Positions 7,577 through 15,919 of a stretch of 37,844 nucleotides of DNA are shown here, piece after piece. The stretch is from Xenophilus sp. L33. GTDB taxonomy: Bacteria; Pseudomonadota; Gammaproteobacteria; Burkholderiales; Burkholderiaceae_C. The notes below the pieces were generated by a model. It was given only the letters and a program-made list of their open reading frames with translations. It was not told where the DNA came from and searched no databases. The position numbers and the translations under genes were made by a program. How positions within the stretch are numbered: the stretch's first letter is position 1; every line of letters begins with the position of its first letter. The stretch is from assembly GCF_009765735.1 (NCBI RefSeq), contig NZ_LMUW01000222.1, positions 44,242 through 82,085 on the forward strand, read 5' to 3'.

Positions 7577-9883
7577 CTCCGCGCTCCAGGTGCGCTGCGG
7601 ATACGGATGGAAGTTCCAGTACTGCTGGTTGTTGGCGTTGTCGATGCCGAAGGCCATCGACCATTGCCGGTCGATCCGCCAGCGCACCCGCAGGTCGAGC
7701 GTGAGGTAGCGGCTCGAGCCGAAGTAGGCGAAGCCGTTGACGTCGCTGTTGTCCAGGGTCGAAAACTGCGTGCCGCTGTAGCGGACCGCCGCGGTGTACG
7801 ACCAGCGGGCATCGGGCTTGTAGGTGCCGAAGACCGTCGAGCGCCAGCGCGGCACGCGCGGCTGCCACTTGCCCACGCTGGCCGGGAAGGCAGGGTTCTC
7901 TGCCGTCTTCGAGTTCGCGTAGGTGACGCTGGCACCCATCTCGAGCCCGCGCACGAGCACGTCCTGGCCCGAATAGGCCAGTTCGAGACCGGTGGTTCGC
8001 ACCTGCCGGATGTTCTGCACCGTCGAGACCGCGGGGTTCGAGCCCGGAACGACCTGGCTGAAGAGCGCGTCGTTCGTGATCTCGTGGAACAGTGTCGCGC
8101 GCGCCAGGGCGTTGCCGAGGTCCTTCTCGGCGGACAGCTCCTCGGTCCACGACTTCTCGGGTTTCAGGTTCGGGTTGTTGATGAAGGACAGCGCACCGCC
8201 CGAGGTCGCGCCGTACAGCTCGCCGACCGTCGGATAGCGCACCGCACGCCCCATCGAGGCCTTCAGGACGGTGTCGGCGGCCCACTGGTAGGCCAGTGCC
8301 GCCTTGGGCGAGGCGTCGGTCTCGCTTCGTGAGGGATAGGCCAGGCGGCTGGCCGCGTTGGCGCTGAAGCCGTTGTCGGCGTGCCAGTCCTCGATGCGCA
8401 GCCCGAGCACCGTCTTCCAGCGCGGTGCGAAGGCCCAGCTGTCCTGCACCCAGCCGGCCAGGGTCCGACTGTCGCCGCCGACGCCGCTCACCAGCGTCGT
8501 CGGCGGCCCGTCGAGCCAGCTGCCCAGTACGTTGTCCTTCAGGATGCCGAGCTTGTACGCATCGCGCTCGATGCCGAAGTCGAGGATGTGCGCGCCGCCG
8601 ATGCCCTGCGGCCGCCAGGTGCCCTTGGCGGCCAGCGTGTTCCATCCGGTGTCGCCGCCGCCCTGGTCCTGCAAGGTGCCGGCGCCGCCGACGTAGGCGA
8701 GCGGCGGCGCGACCGTCGGTGCGCGCTGCCGGTCCTTGCCGTAGTCGAACACGCTGGCGGCGATCTCCCAGTCCCATTCGTCTCCGGTGTGGCTCTTGAC
8801 CGAGAGGCCGTGCATCCACTGCGTCTGGTCGTCGTTGGTCAGCGGGAAGGCGGTCGGTGCAAGGTTGTAGCTGCGTCCGAGGATGTTGACGAGGCCGCTG
8901 TACACCGGCTGGCCCGAGGCATTGGCGAGAAAGGTCGCGGGCCTGCCTTCCGACGTGTTCTGCCAGTAGCCCAGCGTGTAGCTCGCGGTCACCGTCGGCG
9001 TGAAGTCGTAGGCAAGCTTGAGCTTCGCGTGGTCCTGCAGCGTGTGGTATTGCGTGCCGGTGCCCAGGATGTACCAGGGCGTGTTGGTGGTGTTGAGCCC
9101 AGGCACGAAGCCGGTCACCGGCGTGCCCGCATTGCCGGGCGTGCCCGACGCGACCGTCGCGGTGGTGAAGGTGAGTGGCTGGCTTTCGCTCTCGCCGCGG
9201 CTCACGTCGATCCACCACGACCAGTCGCCGCTGCGGCTGCCGAGCGATGCGCTGCCCTGCCAGCTGTCGAAGGTCCGGTGCGTGGCGTAGAGGCTGTTCG
9301 GCTGCGACTGGAAGCCGGTGGCGACGTGGGCCTCGAGCTGCGAAGGCATCCGCGTGACGTAGTCGACCACCGCGCCGGCGGAGTTGCCCGGGTAGGCGGC
9401 GGAGAAGGGCCCGTACATCACGTCGACACGCTCGATCTCCTCGGGCGTGACCAGGCCCCAGCGCGGCGCGAAGTTGGTGCCGTTGGCGATGCCGTTGCCG
9501 AGGTAGTTCGACAGCAGGATGCCGTCGGCGTAGACGGCGGAGCGTGCGCTGTTGCCGGTGCCCGAGGCGCGGGTCGACAAGATCGCGTGGTTGTAGTCGC
9601 CGATGTAGCGCTTGCGCACCAGAAGGCTCGGGAAATACTTCAGCGCGTCCTCGCTGTCGGTCGCGTTGATGCGCGTGCCGATCTCTTCGCCGGTGATGCC
9701 TTCGATGGTGGTCGGGATCCGGGTCGGCAGCGAGGTCGGCTGGCCGCCGGTCACGGTGACCACGCCGAGCGACTTGATGCGCTCGGGCGTGTCGTCGGCG
9801 GTGGGATGCTGCTGGGCCAGCACGGCCGCGGGCAACCAGGGAAAGGCCGCCGCGAGCGCGAGCGGCGCGAGTGTCTTGTTCAT
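7559..9883 (-). CDS. TonB-dependent outer-membrane receptor
   Basis: This encodes 774 residues from the ATG at 9883, chosen because it directly begins a signal peptide (MNKTLAPLALAAAFPWLPAAVLAQ); an upstream ATG at 9979 would add 32 basic residues. The plug domain follows (VVTVTGGQPTSLPTRIPTT, DALKYFPSLLVRKR, SAVYADGILLSN, EEIERVDVMYGPFSAAYPGNSAGAVVDYVTRMP). The rest is a 22-stranded-type barrel ending in aromatic SAELRWDL. Such receptors import siderophores, metals, vitamins or sugars across the outer membrane using TonB energy. The next upstream gene encodes a DUF2946 protein, a family often seen beside metal-related receptors, which hints at copper or another metal. The same strand also carries gntR and a transporter, so an organic substrate is also possible. 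No Shine-Dalgarno sequence is evident. Confidence 0.92.
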   Translation of the reverse strand: MNKTLAPLALAAAFPWLPAAVLAQQHPTADDTPERIKSLGVVTVTGGQPTSLPTRIPTTIEGITGEEIGTRINATDSEDALKYFPSLLVRKRYIGDYNHAILSTRASGTGNSARSAVYADGILLSNYLGNGIANGTNFAPRWGLVTPEEIERVDVMYGPFSAAYPGNSAGAVVDYVTRMPSQLEAHVATGFQSQPNSLYATHRTFDSWQGSASLGSRSGDWSWWIDVSRGESESQPLTFTTATVASGTPGNAGTPVTGFVPGLNTTNTPWYILGTGTQYHTLQDHAKLKLAYDFTPTVTASYTLGYWQNTSEGRPATFLANASGQPVYSGLVNILGRSYNLAPTAFPLTNDDQTQWMHGLSVKSHTGDEWDWEIAASVFDYGKDRQRAPTVAPPLAYVGGAGTLQDQGGGDTGWNTLAAKGTWRPQGIGGAHILDFGIERDAYKLGILKDNVLGSWLDGPPTTLVSGVGGDSRTLAGWVQDSWAFAPRWKTVLGLRIEDWHADNGFSANAASRLAYPSRSETDASPKAALAYQWAADTVLKASMGRAVRYPTVGELYGATSGGALSFINNPNLKPEKSWTEELSAEKDLGNALARATLFHEITNDALFSQVVPGSNPAVSTVQNIRQVRTTGLELAYSGQDVLVRGLEMGASVTYANSKTAENPAFPASVGKWQPRVPRWRSTVFGTYKPDARWSYTAAVRYSGTQFSTLDNSDVNGFAYFGSSRYLTLDLRVRWRIDRQWSMAFGIDNANNQQYWNFHPYPQRTWSAELRWDL

Positions 9884-9987
9884 GCGAAGGAGGCTCTTGC
9901 GGCGCCGTTCGAGCGCGCCGATCTGACAACGAGGACGCCGAATCCGGGCACCCCTGTGGCGGGACGCCGGCGACGGCACGGTCGGAA

Positions 9988-10353
9988 TCAGGCGAGCGAG
10001 GGCGGCCCGCGCGGCGGCAGCGGCGCCGACACGCGCGAGGCGAGGCGGGCCGCGGGAATCGACTGCACGCTGCGGCCGAGCGGCTGCACGGTCGGTGCGG
10101 CGAGGGGCGCGAGCACGGCGGGCGGCGGCGCGCCACCGGGCAGGCAGAGCGCGCAGTCCATCGGGCCCGCGCCCATCTCGTGGACGTCGCCGTCCACGTT
10201 CACCATCACTTTGGCCGGCCCCGCGCCGGAGCAGACCAGTTCCATCGACACCGGCTGGACGAAGGGCGCGGCGATCGCGACGCCGATCGACAGCACGAAC
10301 CCGACGAGCGCGAGGCGGCCGAGCGTGAGGAAGAAGGGAAGGCGGGCCCGCAT
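9988..10353 (-). CDS. DUF2946-like small membrane-anchored protein
   Basis: This encodes 121 residues. One N-terminal hydrophobic segment (ALVGFVLSIGVAIAAPFV) is either an uncleaved anchor or a signal peptide. The rest includes Cys41, His58, Met60, Met65 and a CxxC pair (Cys67 and Cys70 in MDCALCLP), a possible metal site, and ends in a Pro/Ala-rich tail. The design resembles DUF2946 proteins, which are frequently coded next to TonB-dependent receptors and copper genes; no biochemical role is established. It lies 104 bases upstream of the TonB receptor and 36 bases downstream of the SDR gene, all on the minus strand, so it may be part of a longer transcript. The DUF2946 assignment is from memory of motif and context. 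Confidence 0.6.
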   Translation of the reverse strand: MRARLPFFLTLGRLALVGFVLSIGVAIAAPFVQPVSMELVCSGAGPAKVMVNVDGDVHEMGAGPMDCALCLPGGAPPPAVLAPLAAPTVQPLGRSVQSIPAARLASRVSAPLPPRGPPSLA

Positions 10354-10389
10354 GCGCGGGATTCTAGGCGTCCTGACCGGAAGCTGACG

Positions 10390-11124
10390 CTACCAGGGCT
10401 GCGGCCCGGCCGCATTGAAGAAGCCGCCGCTGGGACCGTCGTCCGGCAGCAGCGCCAGCCGCACCGCTGCGACCGCGCCCTCGGCCACCGTCTGGGTGCC
10501 GCGATGGCCGTTCAGGTCGGTGGCGGTGTAGCCGGGGTCGGCCGCGTTGACCTTGATGCCGGCGTCCGCCAGCTCGGCCGCGAGCTGCACGGTCAGCATG
10601 TTCAAGGCCGTCTTCGAGGTGTTGTAGCCGGCGAGCCGATAGCTCGCGAAGAGCGAGTTCGGATCGGCGTTGAGCGCGATCGAGCCGAGCCCGCTGGAGA
10701 CGTTGACGATGCGCCCCGCGGACGACTTGCGCAGCAGCGGCAGCATCGCCTGGGTCGCTTCGAACGTGCCGAAGAAGTTGGTGTCGAAGATGCGGCGTAC
10801 CGCGGTCATCGAAGCCTGCGTCGGCGGTCCGTCGGCCGGGTCGGTGATGCCCGCGTTGTTGACCAGCACATCGAGCCGGCCGTGCGCGCGGTGGATCGAC
10901 TCGGCGGCGGCCCGCAGCGTGTCGGCCCGGCCAAGATCGAGATGGACGACGCCGACCTCCAGCCCTTCGTCCTTCAGGAGCAGCGCCGCGGCCTCGCCGA
11001 GCGCCACCTGCCGTGCGCCCAGCAGCACACGGAGGCCCGAGCGGGCGAGCTGGCGGGCGATCTCGAGGCCGATGCCCTTGTTGGCGCCGGTGACGAGTGC
11101 GATGCGGGGTGCGGAGGAGGTCAT
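10390..11124 (-). CDS. Short-chain dehydrogenase/reductase (SDR)
   Basis: This encodes 244 residues, a classical SDR length. The NAD(P)-binding TGANKGIG motif is at residues 13-20, NNAG stands near residue 88, a catalytic serine lies in NVSSGLGS, and the active-site YNTSK follows after AGY; PGYTATDLNGHRG is the usual loop after strand 6. The enzyme should oxidise or reduce an alcohol/carbonyl in the cytoplasm, with unknown substrate. The insert ALNADPNSLFASYRLAGYNTSK resembles the carbonyl-reductase-like subgroup. It starts nine bases after the stop of the MFS transporter gene, so it is very likely co-transcribed with gntR and the transporter. Confidence 0.9.
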   Translation of the reverse strand: MTSSAPRIALVTGANKGIGLEIARQLARSGLRVLLGARQVALGEAAALLLKDEGLEVGVVHLDLGRADTLRAAAESIHRAHGRLDVLVNNAGITDPADGPPTQASMTAVRRIFDTNFFGTFEATQAMLPLLRKSSAGRIVNVSSGLGSIALNADPNSLFASYRLAGYNTSKTALNMLTVQLAAELADAGIKVNAADPGYTATDLNGHRGTQTVAEGAVAAVRLALLPDDGPSGGFFNAAGPQPW

Positions 11125-11133
11125 CGTCGCAGT

Positions 11134-12582
11134 CTAGCGGTGCGGCTCGGCCCGCAGCGGCGCGACCGCGCCGAGCCGTTCGGCCTTGCCCTTGCGCACC
11201 AGCGTCTTCGGGCCCATCAGCGACACCAGCACGGAGACCACGACCAAGGTGCCGGCGAGGAAGATGAACACCGCGTCGGTGCCTGCTTCCTGCAGCAGGA
11301 AGCCGATGATCAGGCTGGAGAACACCGCCGCCAGCCGGCCCCACGAATAGACGAAGCCGATCGCCTTGGCGCGGATCGCCGACGGGAACAGCTCCGACTG
11401 GTAGGCATGGGTGCCGTAGGCGATCAGCAGGTTGGCCATGGTCACCGCGGTGCCGAAGACGATCAGGCCCAGCGAACTGCTCTGCTGGCCGAAGGCCAGG
11501 CCCAGGATCGCGGAGGCGAGGGTGGCGCCGGCGATCTGCCACTTGCGCTCGATGCGGTCGGCGAAGAGCATGAACAGCAGCGGGCCGAGCGGATAGCACA
11601 GGCTGATGTAGAGCGTGAACTCGAAGCTCTTGACGAGCGTGTGGCCCTGCGCGGCCAGCAGGGTCGGCAGCCAGTTGCTGAAGCCGTAGAAGCCGATGGT
11701 GGTGAGCACCTGCACGATCGTCATCATCACGACCCGGCTGCGCCAGGTCGGGGCGAAGAGCCGCGTCGCGGCCGGGCTCGCCCCCGCTGCCGGAGCCTCG
11801 AGTGCCGGCGGCGGCAGTTGCGCGGCGGCCGCCTCGCCGAAGCACTTGCGTTCCATCTCCGTCACGATCAGGTCGGCGCGGGCCAGCGACGCCGCATCGC
11901 GCTGCGCCAGCCAGCGCGGCGATTCGGGCAGGCTGCGCCGCGTGATCCAGACCAGCAGCGCGCCAGCGCAGCCGATGAAGCAGACCCAGCGCCAGCCCTC
12001 GATGCCCAGGGGCGCATAGGGCACCAGCACCAGGCTCAGCGCGCCCGCCACCGGCACCGCCAGGAACTGGATGCAGACCGCGAAGGAGAAGGCGCGGCCG
12101 CGCAGCCGCGCCGGCACGATCTCGGCGATGTAGGCGTCGATGGTGACGATCTCGGCGCCCAGGCCGATGCCGGCCACGAAGCGCCAGACGTCGACCCACA
12201 GCGCCTCCGTCTGGAAGGCCATCAGCAGGGTGGCGCCGGTGTAGACCAGCAGCGCATAGGTGAAGGCCAGCTTGCGCCCGAGCCGGTCGGCGTAGCGGCC
12301 GACCAGCAGCGCGCCGGCGAACATGCCGAGGAAGGTCGCGGCGCCGAAGGCCGCCTGATCGGGCAGGCCCAGCAGGCCGTGCTCGCGCAGGAAGACGCCG
12401 TTCTTCACCAGCCCGGGCGAGACCAGCGAGGTCAGCGACAGTTCGTAGGCCTCGAAGAAGGCGCCCAGCGCCAGCAGCGCGACCAGGAACCACAGATGGC
12501 GCGACGCGGGCAGGCGGTCGAGCCGGGCTTCGATGCGGCGCGCGGCCTCGACGTCGCGCGGTGTTCTGGCGATGGGTGTCAT
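11134..12582 (-). CDS. MFS transporter, sugar-porter-like family
   Basis: This encodes 482 residues with about twelve membrane segments and a central cytoplasmic loop rich in Ala/Pro (residues about 225-275). The loop between TM2 and TM3 carries the MFS motif GRYADRLGRK. After TM5-6 come VPARLRGRAFS and LPESPRWLAQR, both hallmarks of the sugar-porter-type branch, which in bacteria also includes carriers of aromatic and other organic acids. A proton symporter for the substrate of the neighbouring catabolic genes is the natural reading. It follows gntR by 55 bases and precedes the SDR gene by nine. The substrate is not readable from the sequence. Confidence 0.9.
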   Translation of the reverse strand: MTPIARTPRDVEAARRIEARLDRLPASRHLWFLVALLALGAFFEAYELSLTSLVSPGLVKNGVFLREHGLLGLPDQAAFGAATFLGMFAGALLVGRYADRLGRKLAFTYALLVYTGATLLMAFQTEALWVDVWRFVAGIGLGAEIVTIDAYIAEIVPARLRGRAFSFAVCIQFLAVPVAGALSLVLVPYAPLGIEGWRWVCFIGCAGALLVWITRRSLPESPRWLAQRDAASLARADLIVTEMERKCFGEAAAAQLPPPALEAPAAGASPAATRLFAPTWRSRVVMMTIVQVLTTIGFYGFSNWLPTLLAAQGHTLVKSFEFTLYISLCYPLGPLLFMLFADRIERKWQIAGATLASAILGLAFGQQSSSLGLIVFGTAVTMANLLIAYGTHAYQSELFPSAIRAKAIGFVYSWGRLAAVFSSLIIGFLLQEAGTDAVFIFLAGTLVVVSVLVSLMGPKTLVRKGKAERLGAVAPLRAEPHR

Positions 12583-12637
12583 GGGCGTTGTCTCTCGTTG
12601 TGTTTTTTCTCGGCGCGGGGCTGGCGGCTGGCGACTG

Positions 12638-13324
12638 CTATTGGCCGCCGAGCCGGGCGAGGATGGTGAGCCGCACCTGGTCGATGTGGTCCTGCATCGC
12701 CTGGCGTGCGCGTTCGGCGTCGCCCGCGGCCAGCGCGTCGATGATGGCCAGGTGTTCGGCGCAGACCGTCTTGCGGCGTTGCGGCAGGCGGCCGAAGCGG
12801 AACATCGAGGTGCGGGTGCGCAGGTCCTCGATCATCTGCTGCAGCACCGGATTGCCAGCGCACTGCCCGATGAGCGAATGCAGGTCGCGGTCGGTGGCCT
12901 TGAACTCCGGCGTGATGACGTCCTCGGGCAGCTGCTGGGCGGCCTCGAAGCGCTGGCGCAATTGCGCAAGTTCGTCCGCAGGCACCCGGCCCGCGGCCAG
13001 CCGGGCGGTCTCGCCCTCGAGCAGGCGGCGCACGTTGAGGATGTGCATGAATTCCTCCAGCGGCAGGGCGCGCACCACCAGGGCGCCGCTGCGCTGCCGC
13101 TCCAGGAAGCGTTCGCCTTCGAGCCGGCGCACCGCCTCGCGCATGGGGGTGCGCGAGATGCCGAGCTGCAGGGCGATCTGCCGCTCGGTGATGACTTCGT
13201 TGGGTGCCAGCTCGCCGTTCAGCAGCATGCCCATGAGGGCCTTGTGCGCCATGTCGGAGAGGGCGAGAGCGGGTTCCTCGGGCAGGTCGGCGGCGCCCGT
13301 CGGCGCGCTTGTTGGAGTGTTCAT
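12638..13324 (-). CDS. GntR-family regulator with FCD ligand-binding domain
   Basis: This encodes 228 residues. The winged helix-turn-helix is at residues 22-90 (ITERQIALQLGISRTPMREAVRRLEGERFLERQ). The FCD all-helical effector domain follows, with likely metal/ligand residues Asp145 or Asp147, His149, His191 and His213 (DRDLHSLIG, EHLAIIDAL, QDHIDQV). Such FadR-type proteins are usually repressors released by an organic-acid effector. The ATG at 13324 was chosen because an upstream ATG would place the gene across its own promoter; the TATACT -10 at 13336-13331 puts transcription start at or next to this ATG, so the mRNA is predicted to be leaderless. It is divergent from the hydroxylase operon and leads the transporter/SDR genes, with a matching operator between them. 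Confidence 0.93.
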   Translation of the reverse strand: MNTPTSAPTGAADLPEEPALALSDMAHKALMGMLLNGELAPNEVITERQIALQLGISRTPMREAVRRLEGERFLERQRSGALVVRALPLEEFMHILNVRRLLEGETARLAAGRVPADELAQLRQRFEAAQQLPEDVITPEFKATDRDLHSLIGQCAGNPVLQQMIEDLRTRTSMFRFGRLPQRRKTVCAEHLAIIDALAAGDAERARQAMQDHIDQVRLTILARLGGQ

Positions 13325-13330
13325 GACGCA

Positions 13331-13360
13331 AGTATAGCCAAGGAATATTTTGTGCGTCCA
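13331..13360 (-). promoter_or_regulatory. Predicted gntR promoter
   Basis: On the minus strand TGGACG (4 of 6 to TTGACA, plus-strand 13355-13360) stands 18 bases before TATACT (5 of 6 to TATAAT, plus-strand 13331-13336). The expected transcription start is around 13324, the first base of the gntR start codon. The -35 hexamer coincides with the left outer arm of the palindromic operator, which predicts autorepression. Confidence 0.55.
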
Positions 13361-13379
13361 CGTGGTATACCATCTGGAC
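13356..13379. promoter_or_regulatory. 24-bp palindromic GntR/FCD-type operator
   Basis: The core TGGTATACCA (13363-13372) is a perfect 10-base palindrome of the TGG...CCA type bound by FadR-like GntR proteins. Two bases further out on each side are perfect arms GTCCA (13356-13360) and TGGAC (13375-13379), so the whole is a 24-base dyad with only the two N2 spacers unmatched. It sits midway between divergent gntR and the hydroxylase operon. Its outer arms are also part of the -35 hexamers of both promoters. GntR at 12638-13324 is the obvious ligand protein; binding is inferred. Confidence 0.7.
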
Positions 13380-13403
13380 ACCTTCGGAATAAGTCGCTAG
13401 ATT
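13375..13403 (+). promoter_or_regulatory. Predicted promoter of the hydroxylase/MmgE/AtuA operon
   Basis: TGGACA (5 of 6 to TTGACA) at 13375-13380 is followed after 17 bases by TAGATT (4 of 6 to TATAAT) at 13398-13403, which puts transcription start near 13410 and leaves a leader of about 43 bases before the ATG at 13453. The -35 is the right outer arm of the GntR-type operator, so bound repressor would block it directly. Confidence 0.55.
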
Positions 13404-13452
13404 CGACGCATCGATTCCAGTTCGCCCATCACCCCATCGAAGGAAGACAACC

Positions 13453-14505
13453 ATGACCGACGCCTATCACGGCCCCTCCAACTGGCGCGCCGCCGACCTC
13501 GCCGAGCCCGGCGAATGGATGATCCAGCTCGGCGAAGCGCAGATCGCCGACCTCGACAACGCGCTGCGCACCGCCATGGCGGCCGGCATCACCATCGACC
13601 GGCTGACCCGGCAGAACTTCAAGCTCGAGGTCTTCGACAAGCTGGTGCCCGAAGTGCAGGAGCGGCTCGAGAACGGCCGCGGCCTGGTGGTGCTGCGCGG
13701 CTTGCCGGCGCAGAAATACACGCGCGACGAACTGCGCCTGATGTACTGGGGCATGGGCCTCTACCTCGGCACCGCGGTGTCGCAGAGCAGCAAGGGAGAC
13801 TTGCTGGGCGACGTGCGCAACTTCGGCCAGGACGTCAACAGCGCCACCGGCCGCGGCTACATGTCCAGGCAGAAGCTGGGCTTCCACACCGACACCGCCG
13901 ACGTGGTCGCGCTGATCGTGATGCGCACCGCCAAGAGCGGCGGCCGCTCGATGATCTGCAGTTCGGTCGCGATCCGCAACGAGATCGCCGCCACCCGGCC
14001 CGACCTGCTGGCCGAGCTGTACAAGCCCTTCTACTGGAGCTGGAAGGGCCAGGAGGCGAAGGGCGAGTCGCCCTACTACGAGCAGCCGATCTACACCGAG
14101 CACGAAGGCAGGTTTTCCTGCCGCCACATCTGGACCCACGTGCTGGCCGCGCACGAGAACTTCCCGGAACTGCCGCCGCTCACCGAGAAGCAGCTGGAAG
14201 CGGTCGCGCTGGTCAACGACCTGGCCAACGATCCGCGCTTCCACTTCTCGATGATGTTCGAGCCCGGCGACATCCAGCTCCTGAACAACCACGTCACCTA
14301 CCACGCGCGCACCGAGTTCGAGGACTTCGAGGAAGAAGACCGCAAGCGCCATCTGCTGCGCATGTGGCTCGCGATGCCCAACACCCGCGCGCTGAGCCCG
14401 CTGATGTCCGGCATCTACCGCGACCAGACCGGCGGCGCGGTGCGCGGCGGCTTTCCTTCGCGCACCGGCACGCACAGCTTCGAGACCGTGCCGGCCAAGG
14501 ACTGA
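13453..14505 (+). CDS. TauD/TfdA-like Fe(II)/2-oxoglutarate-dependent dioxygenase
   Basis: This encodes 350 residues. Enzymes of this superfamily hydroxylate a substrate using Fe(II), O2 and 2-oxoglutarate. The iron-binding HxD is His145/Asp147 in GFHTDTADV; the distal histidine is most likely His284 in NNHVTYHART; the 2-oxoglutarate arginine is in RKRHLLRMWL near residues 299-303. The region RGLVVLRGLPAQKYTRDEL is the usual N-terminal strand. AAGGAAG lies about eight bases before the ATG. It is the first gene of a plus-strand operon controlled from the palindrome shared with gntR; MmgE/PrpD follows after four bases. It probably performs the first oxidation of the imported substrate, whose identity is unknown. 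Confidence 0.88.
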   Translation: MTDAYHGPSNWRAADLAEPGEWMIQLGEAQIADLDNALRTAMAAGITIDRLTRQNFKLEVFDKLVPEVQERLENGRGLVVLRGLPAQKYTRDELRLMYWGMGLYLGTAVSQSSKGDLLGDVRNFGQDVNSATGRGYMSRQKLGFHTDTADVVALIVMRTAKSGGRSMICSSVAIRNEIAATRPDLLAELYKPFYWSWKGQEAKGESPYYEQPIYTEHEGRFSCRHIWTHVLAAHENFPELPPLTEKQLEAVALVNDLANDPRFHFSMMFEPGDIQLLNNHVTYHARTEFEDFEEEDRKRHLLRMWLAMPNTRALSPLMSGIYRDQTGGAVRGGFPSRTGTHSFETVPAKD

Positions 14506-14509
14506 TGGC

Positions 14510-15919
14510 ATGAGCGACACCGCCACATCCACCTCCACCATCGCGCTCGCGCTCGCCGGCCATCTGGCGACGTTGAAGGTCGCCGACTTCTCCGATCGCG
14601 CCCGCCGGGTCGCCATCGACTGCATCATCGACACGATCGGCGTCAGCCTGCTCGGCGCCACCGAGCCGGTGGTGTCGGTGCTGCAGCAGGCGCTCGCCGG
14701 CGACCGCACGCAGGGCCGCGCACTGGTGCTCGGCGGCCGCCGCCGCGCCGGCGTGCTCGAAGCGGCTTTCATCAACGGCACCGCCTCGCATGCCGCCGAC
14801 TACGACGACATGGCGCATGCCATGGGCGGCCATCCCTCGGTCACGCTGGTGCCGGTGATCTTCGCGCTGGGCGAGTCGCTCGGCGCGAGCGGCGCCGCGC
14901 TGCTCGAGGCCTACGTGGTCGGCTTCGAGGCCGAGTGCCGGATCGGCCACGTGGTCAACCCCGACCACTACGAGCGGGGCTGGCATCCGACCAGCACCAT
15001 CGGCGTCTTCGGCGCCACGGCCGCGGCCGCCCGGCTGCTGCGCCTGGACGTGCCGGCCACCGCCACCGCGCTGGCGATCGCGGCTTCGCTGGCTTCCGGC
15101 GTCAAGGCCAACTTCGGCACCATGACCAAGCCGCTGCACGTCGGCCAGTGCGTGCGCAACGGCCTCATGGCGGCACAACTGGCGCAGGGCGGCTTCACCG
15201 CCAATCCGGGCGCGCTGGAGCACAAGCAGGGCTGGTTCGCCGCCTACGACGGCCTGGCCAACGTGCATCCGGAGCGACTGCTGCAAGGTGTCGGCGATGG
15301 CCTGGAGGTCGAGCAGGAGTCGGTCGGCGTGAAGCAGTTCCCGTGCTGCGGCAGCACCCATCCGGCGGTGCGCGGCATGCTGGCGCTGCGCGCGCAGGGC
15401 CTCGTGCCGCGGGATGTCGAGACGATCGAGATCAAGACGAACCGGCGGCGCCTGCCGCACACCCACAACCCCAACCCGCAGTCGGCACTCGGCGCCAAGT
15501 TCAGCATCCAGTACGCGACCGCGCGGGCGCTGATCGACGGTGCGCCCCGGCTGCGCCATTTCGAGGGCGAGGCCTTCCTGGAGCCGGCGGTTCGCGAACT
15601 GCTGGCGAAGACCTCGGTGGCCGCCTACCCGCCGACCGAGGCCGCCGACTCGCACGAGGAAGGCAACGAGATGGCCGCCGACATCACCGTCGTCACCCGC
15701 GACGGCAAGACGCTGCACGCGCATGCGCCGCACCAGCTCGGCCGCGGCGGCAAGGACCCGATGAGCCAGGCCGAGATGTTCGAGAAATACAGCGACTGCG
15801 CCGGCCGGCTCCTGCCAGAGGCGCAGGTCGCGGCCTCTTTCGAGGAGCTGCTGCGGCTGGAGGAATGCCGCGATGTCGGCGCCATCGCGCGCCTGTTCGA
15901 AGTGGAGGAAACCCGATGA
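14510..15919 (+). CDS. MmgE/PrpD family protein (first copy)
   Basis: This encodes 469 residues, the full family length. MmgE/PrpD members include 2-methylcitrate dehydratase, cis-aconitate decarboxylase and iminodisuccinate epimerase, all acting on small polycarboxylates. Visible family regions are the helical N-terminus (VAIDCIIDTIGVSLLGA), FINGTASHAADYDDMAHAMGGHPS with clustered His/Asp residues, GWHPTSTIGVFGATAAAARLL, GTMTKPLHVGQCVRNGLMAAQLA, and CCGSTHPAVRGM. The start ATG lies four bases after the dioxygenase stop, and the stop overlaps the next ATG (ATGA). A dehydratase, isomerase or decarboxylase step in the pathway is likely. The exact reaction is unknown. Confidence 0.92.
   Translation: MSDTATSTSTIALALAGHLATLKVADFSDRARRVAIDCIIDTIGVSLLGATEPVVSVLQQALAGDRTQGRALVLGGRRRAGVLEAAFINGTASHAADYDDMAHAMGGHPSVTLVPVIFALGESLGASGAALLEAYVVGFEAECRIGHVVNPDHYERGWHPTSTIGVFGATAAAARLLRLDVPATATALAIAASLASGVKANFGTMTKPLHVGQCVRNGLMAAQLAQGGFTANPGALEHKQGWFAAYDGLANVHPERLLQGVGDGLEVEQESVGVKQFPCCGSTHPAVRGMLALRAQGLVPRDVETIEIKTNRRRLPHTHNPNPQSALGAKFSIQYATARALIDGAPRLRHFEGEAFLEPAVRELLAKTSVAAYPPTEAADSHEEGNEMAADITVVTRDGKTLHAHAPHQLGRGGKDPMSQAEMFEKYSDCAGRLLPEAQVAASFEELLRLEECRDVGAIARLFEVEETR

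Noticed and set aside
7559..9883. Assigning the TonB receptor specifically to copper (OprC type)
   Set aside because: The DUF2946 neighbour hints at metal, but I could not see OprC-specific methionine motifs, and the rest of the locus suggests an organic substrate. It is left as a generic receptor.
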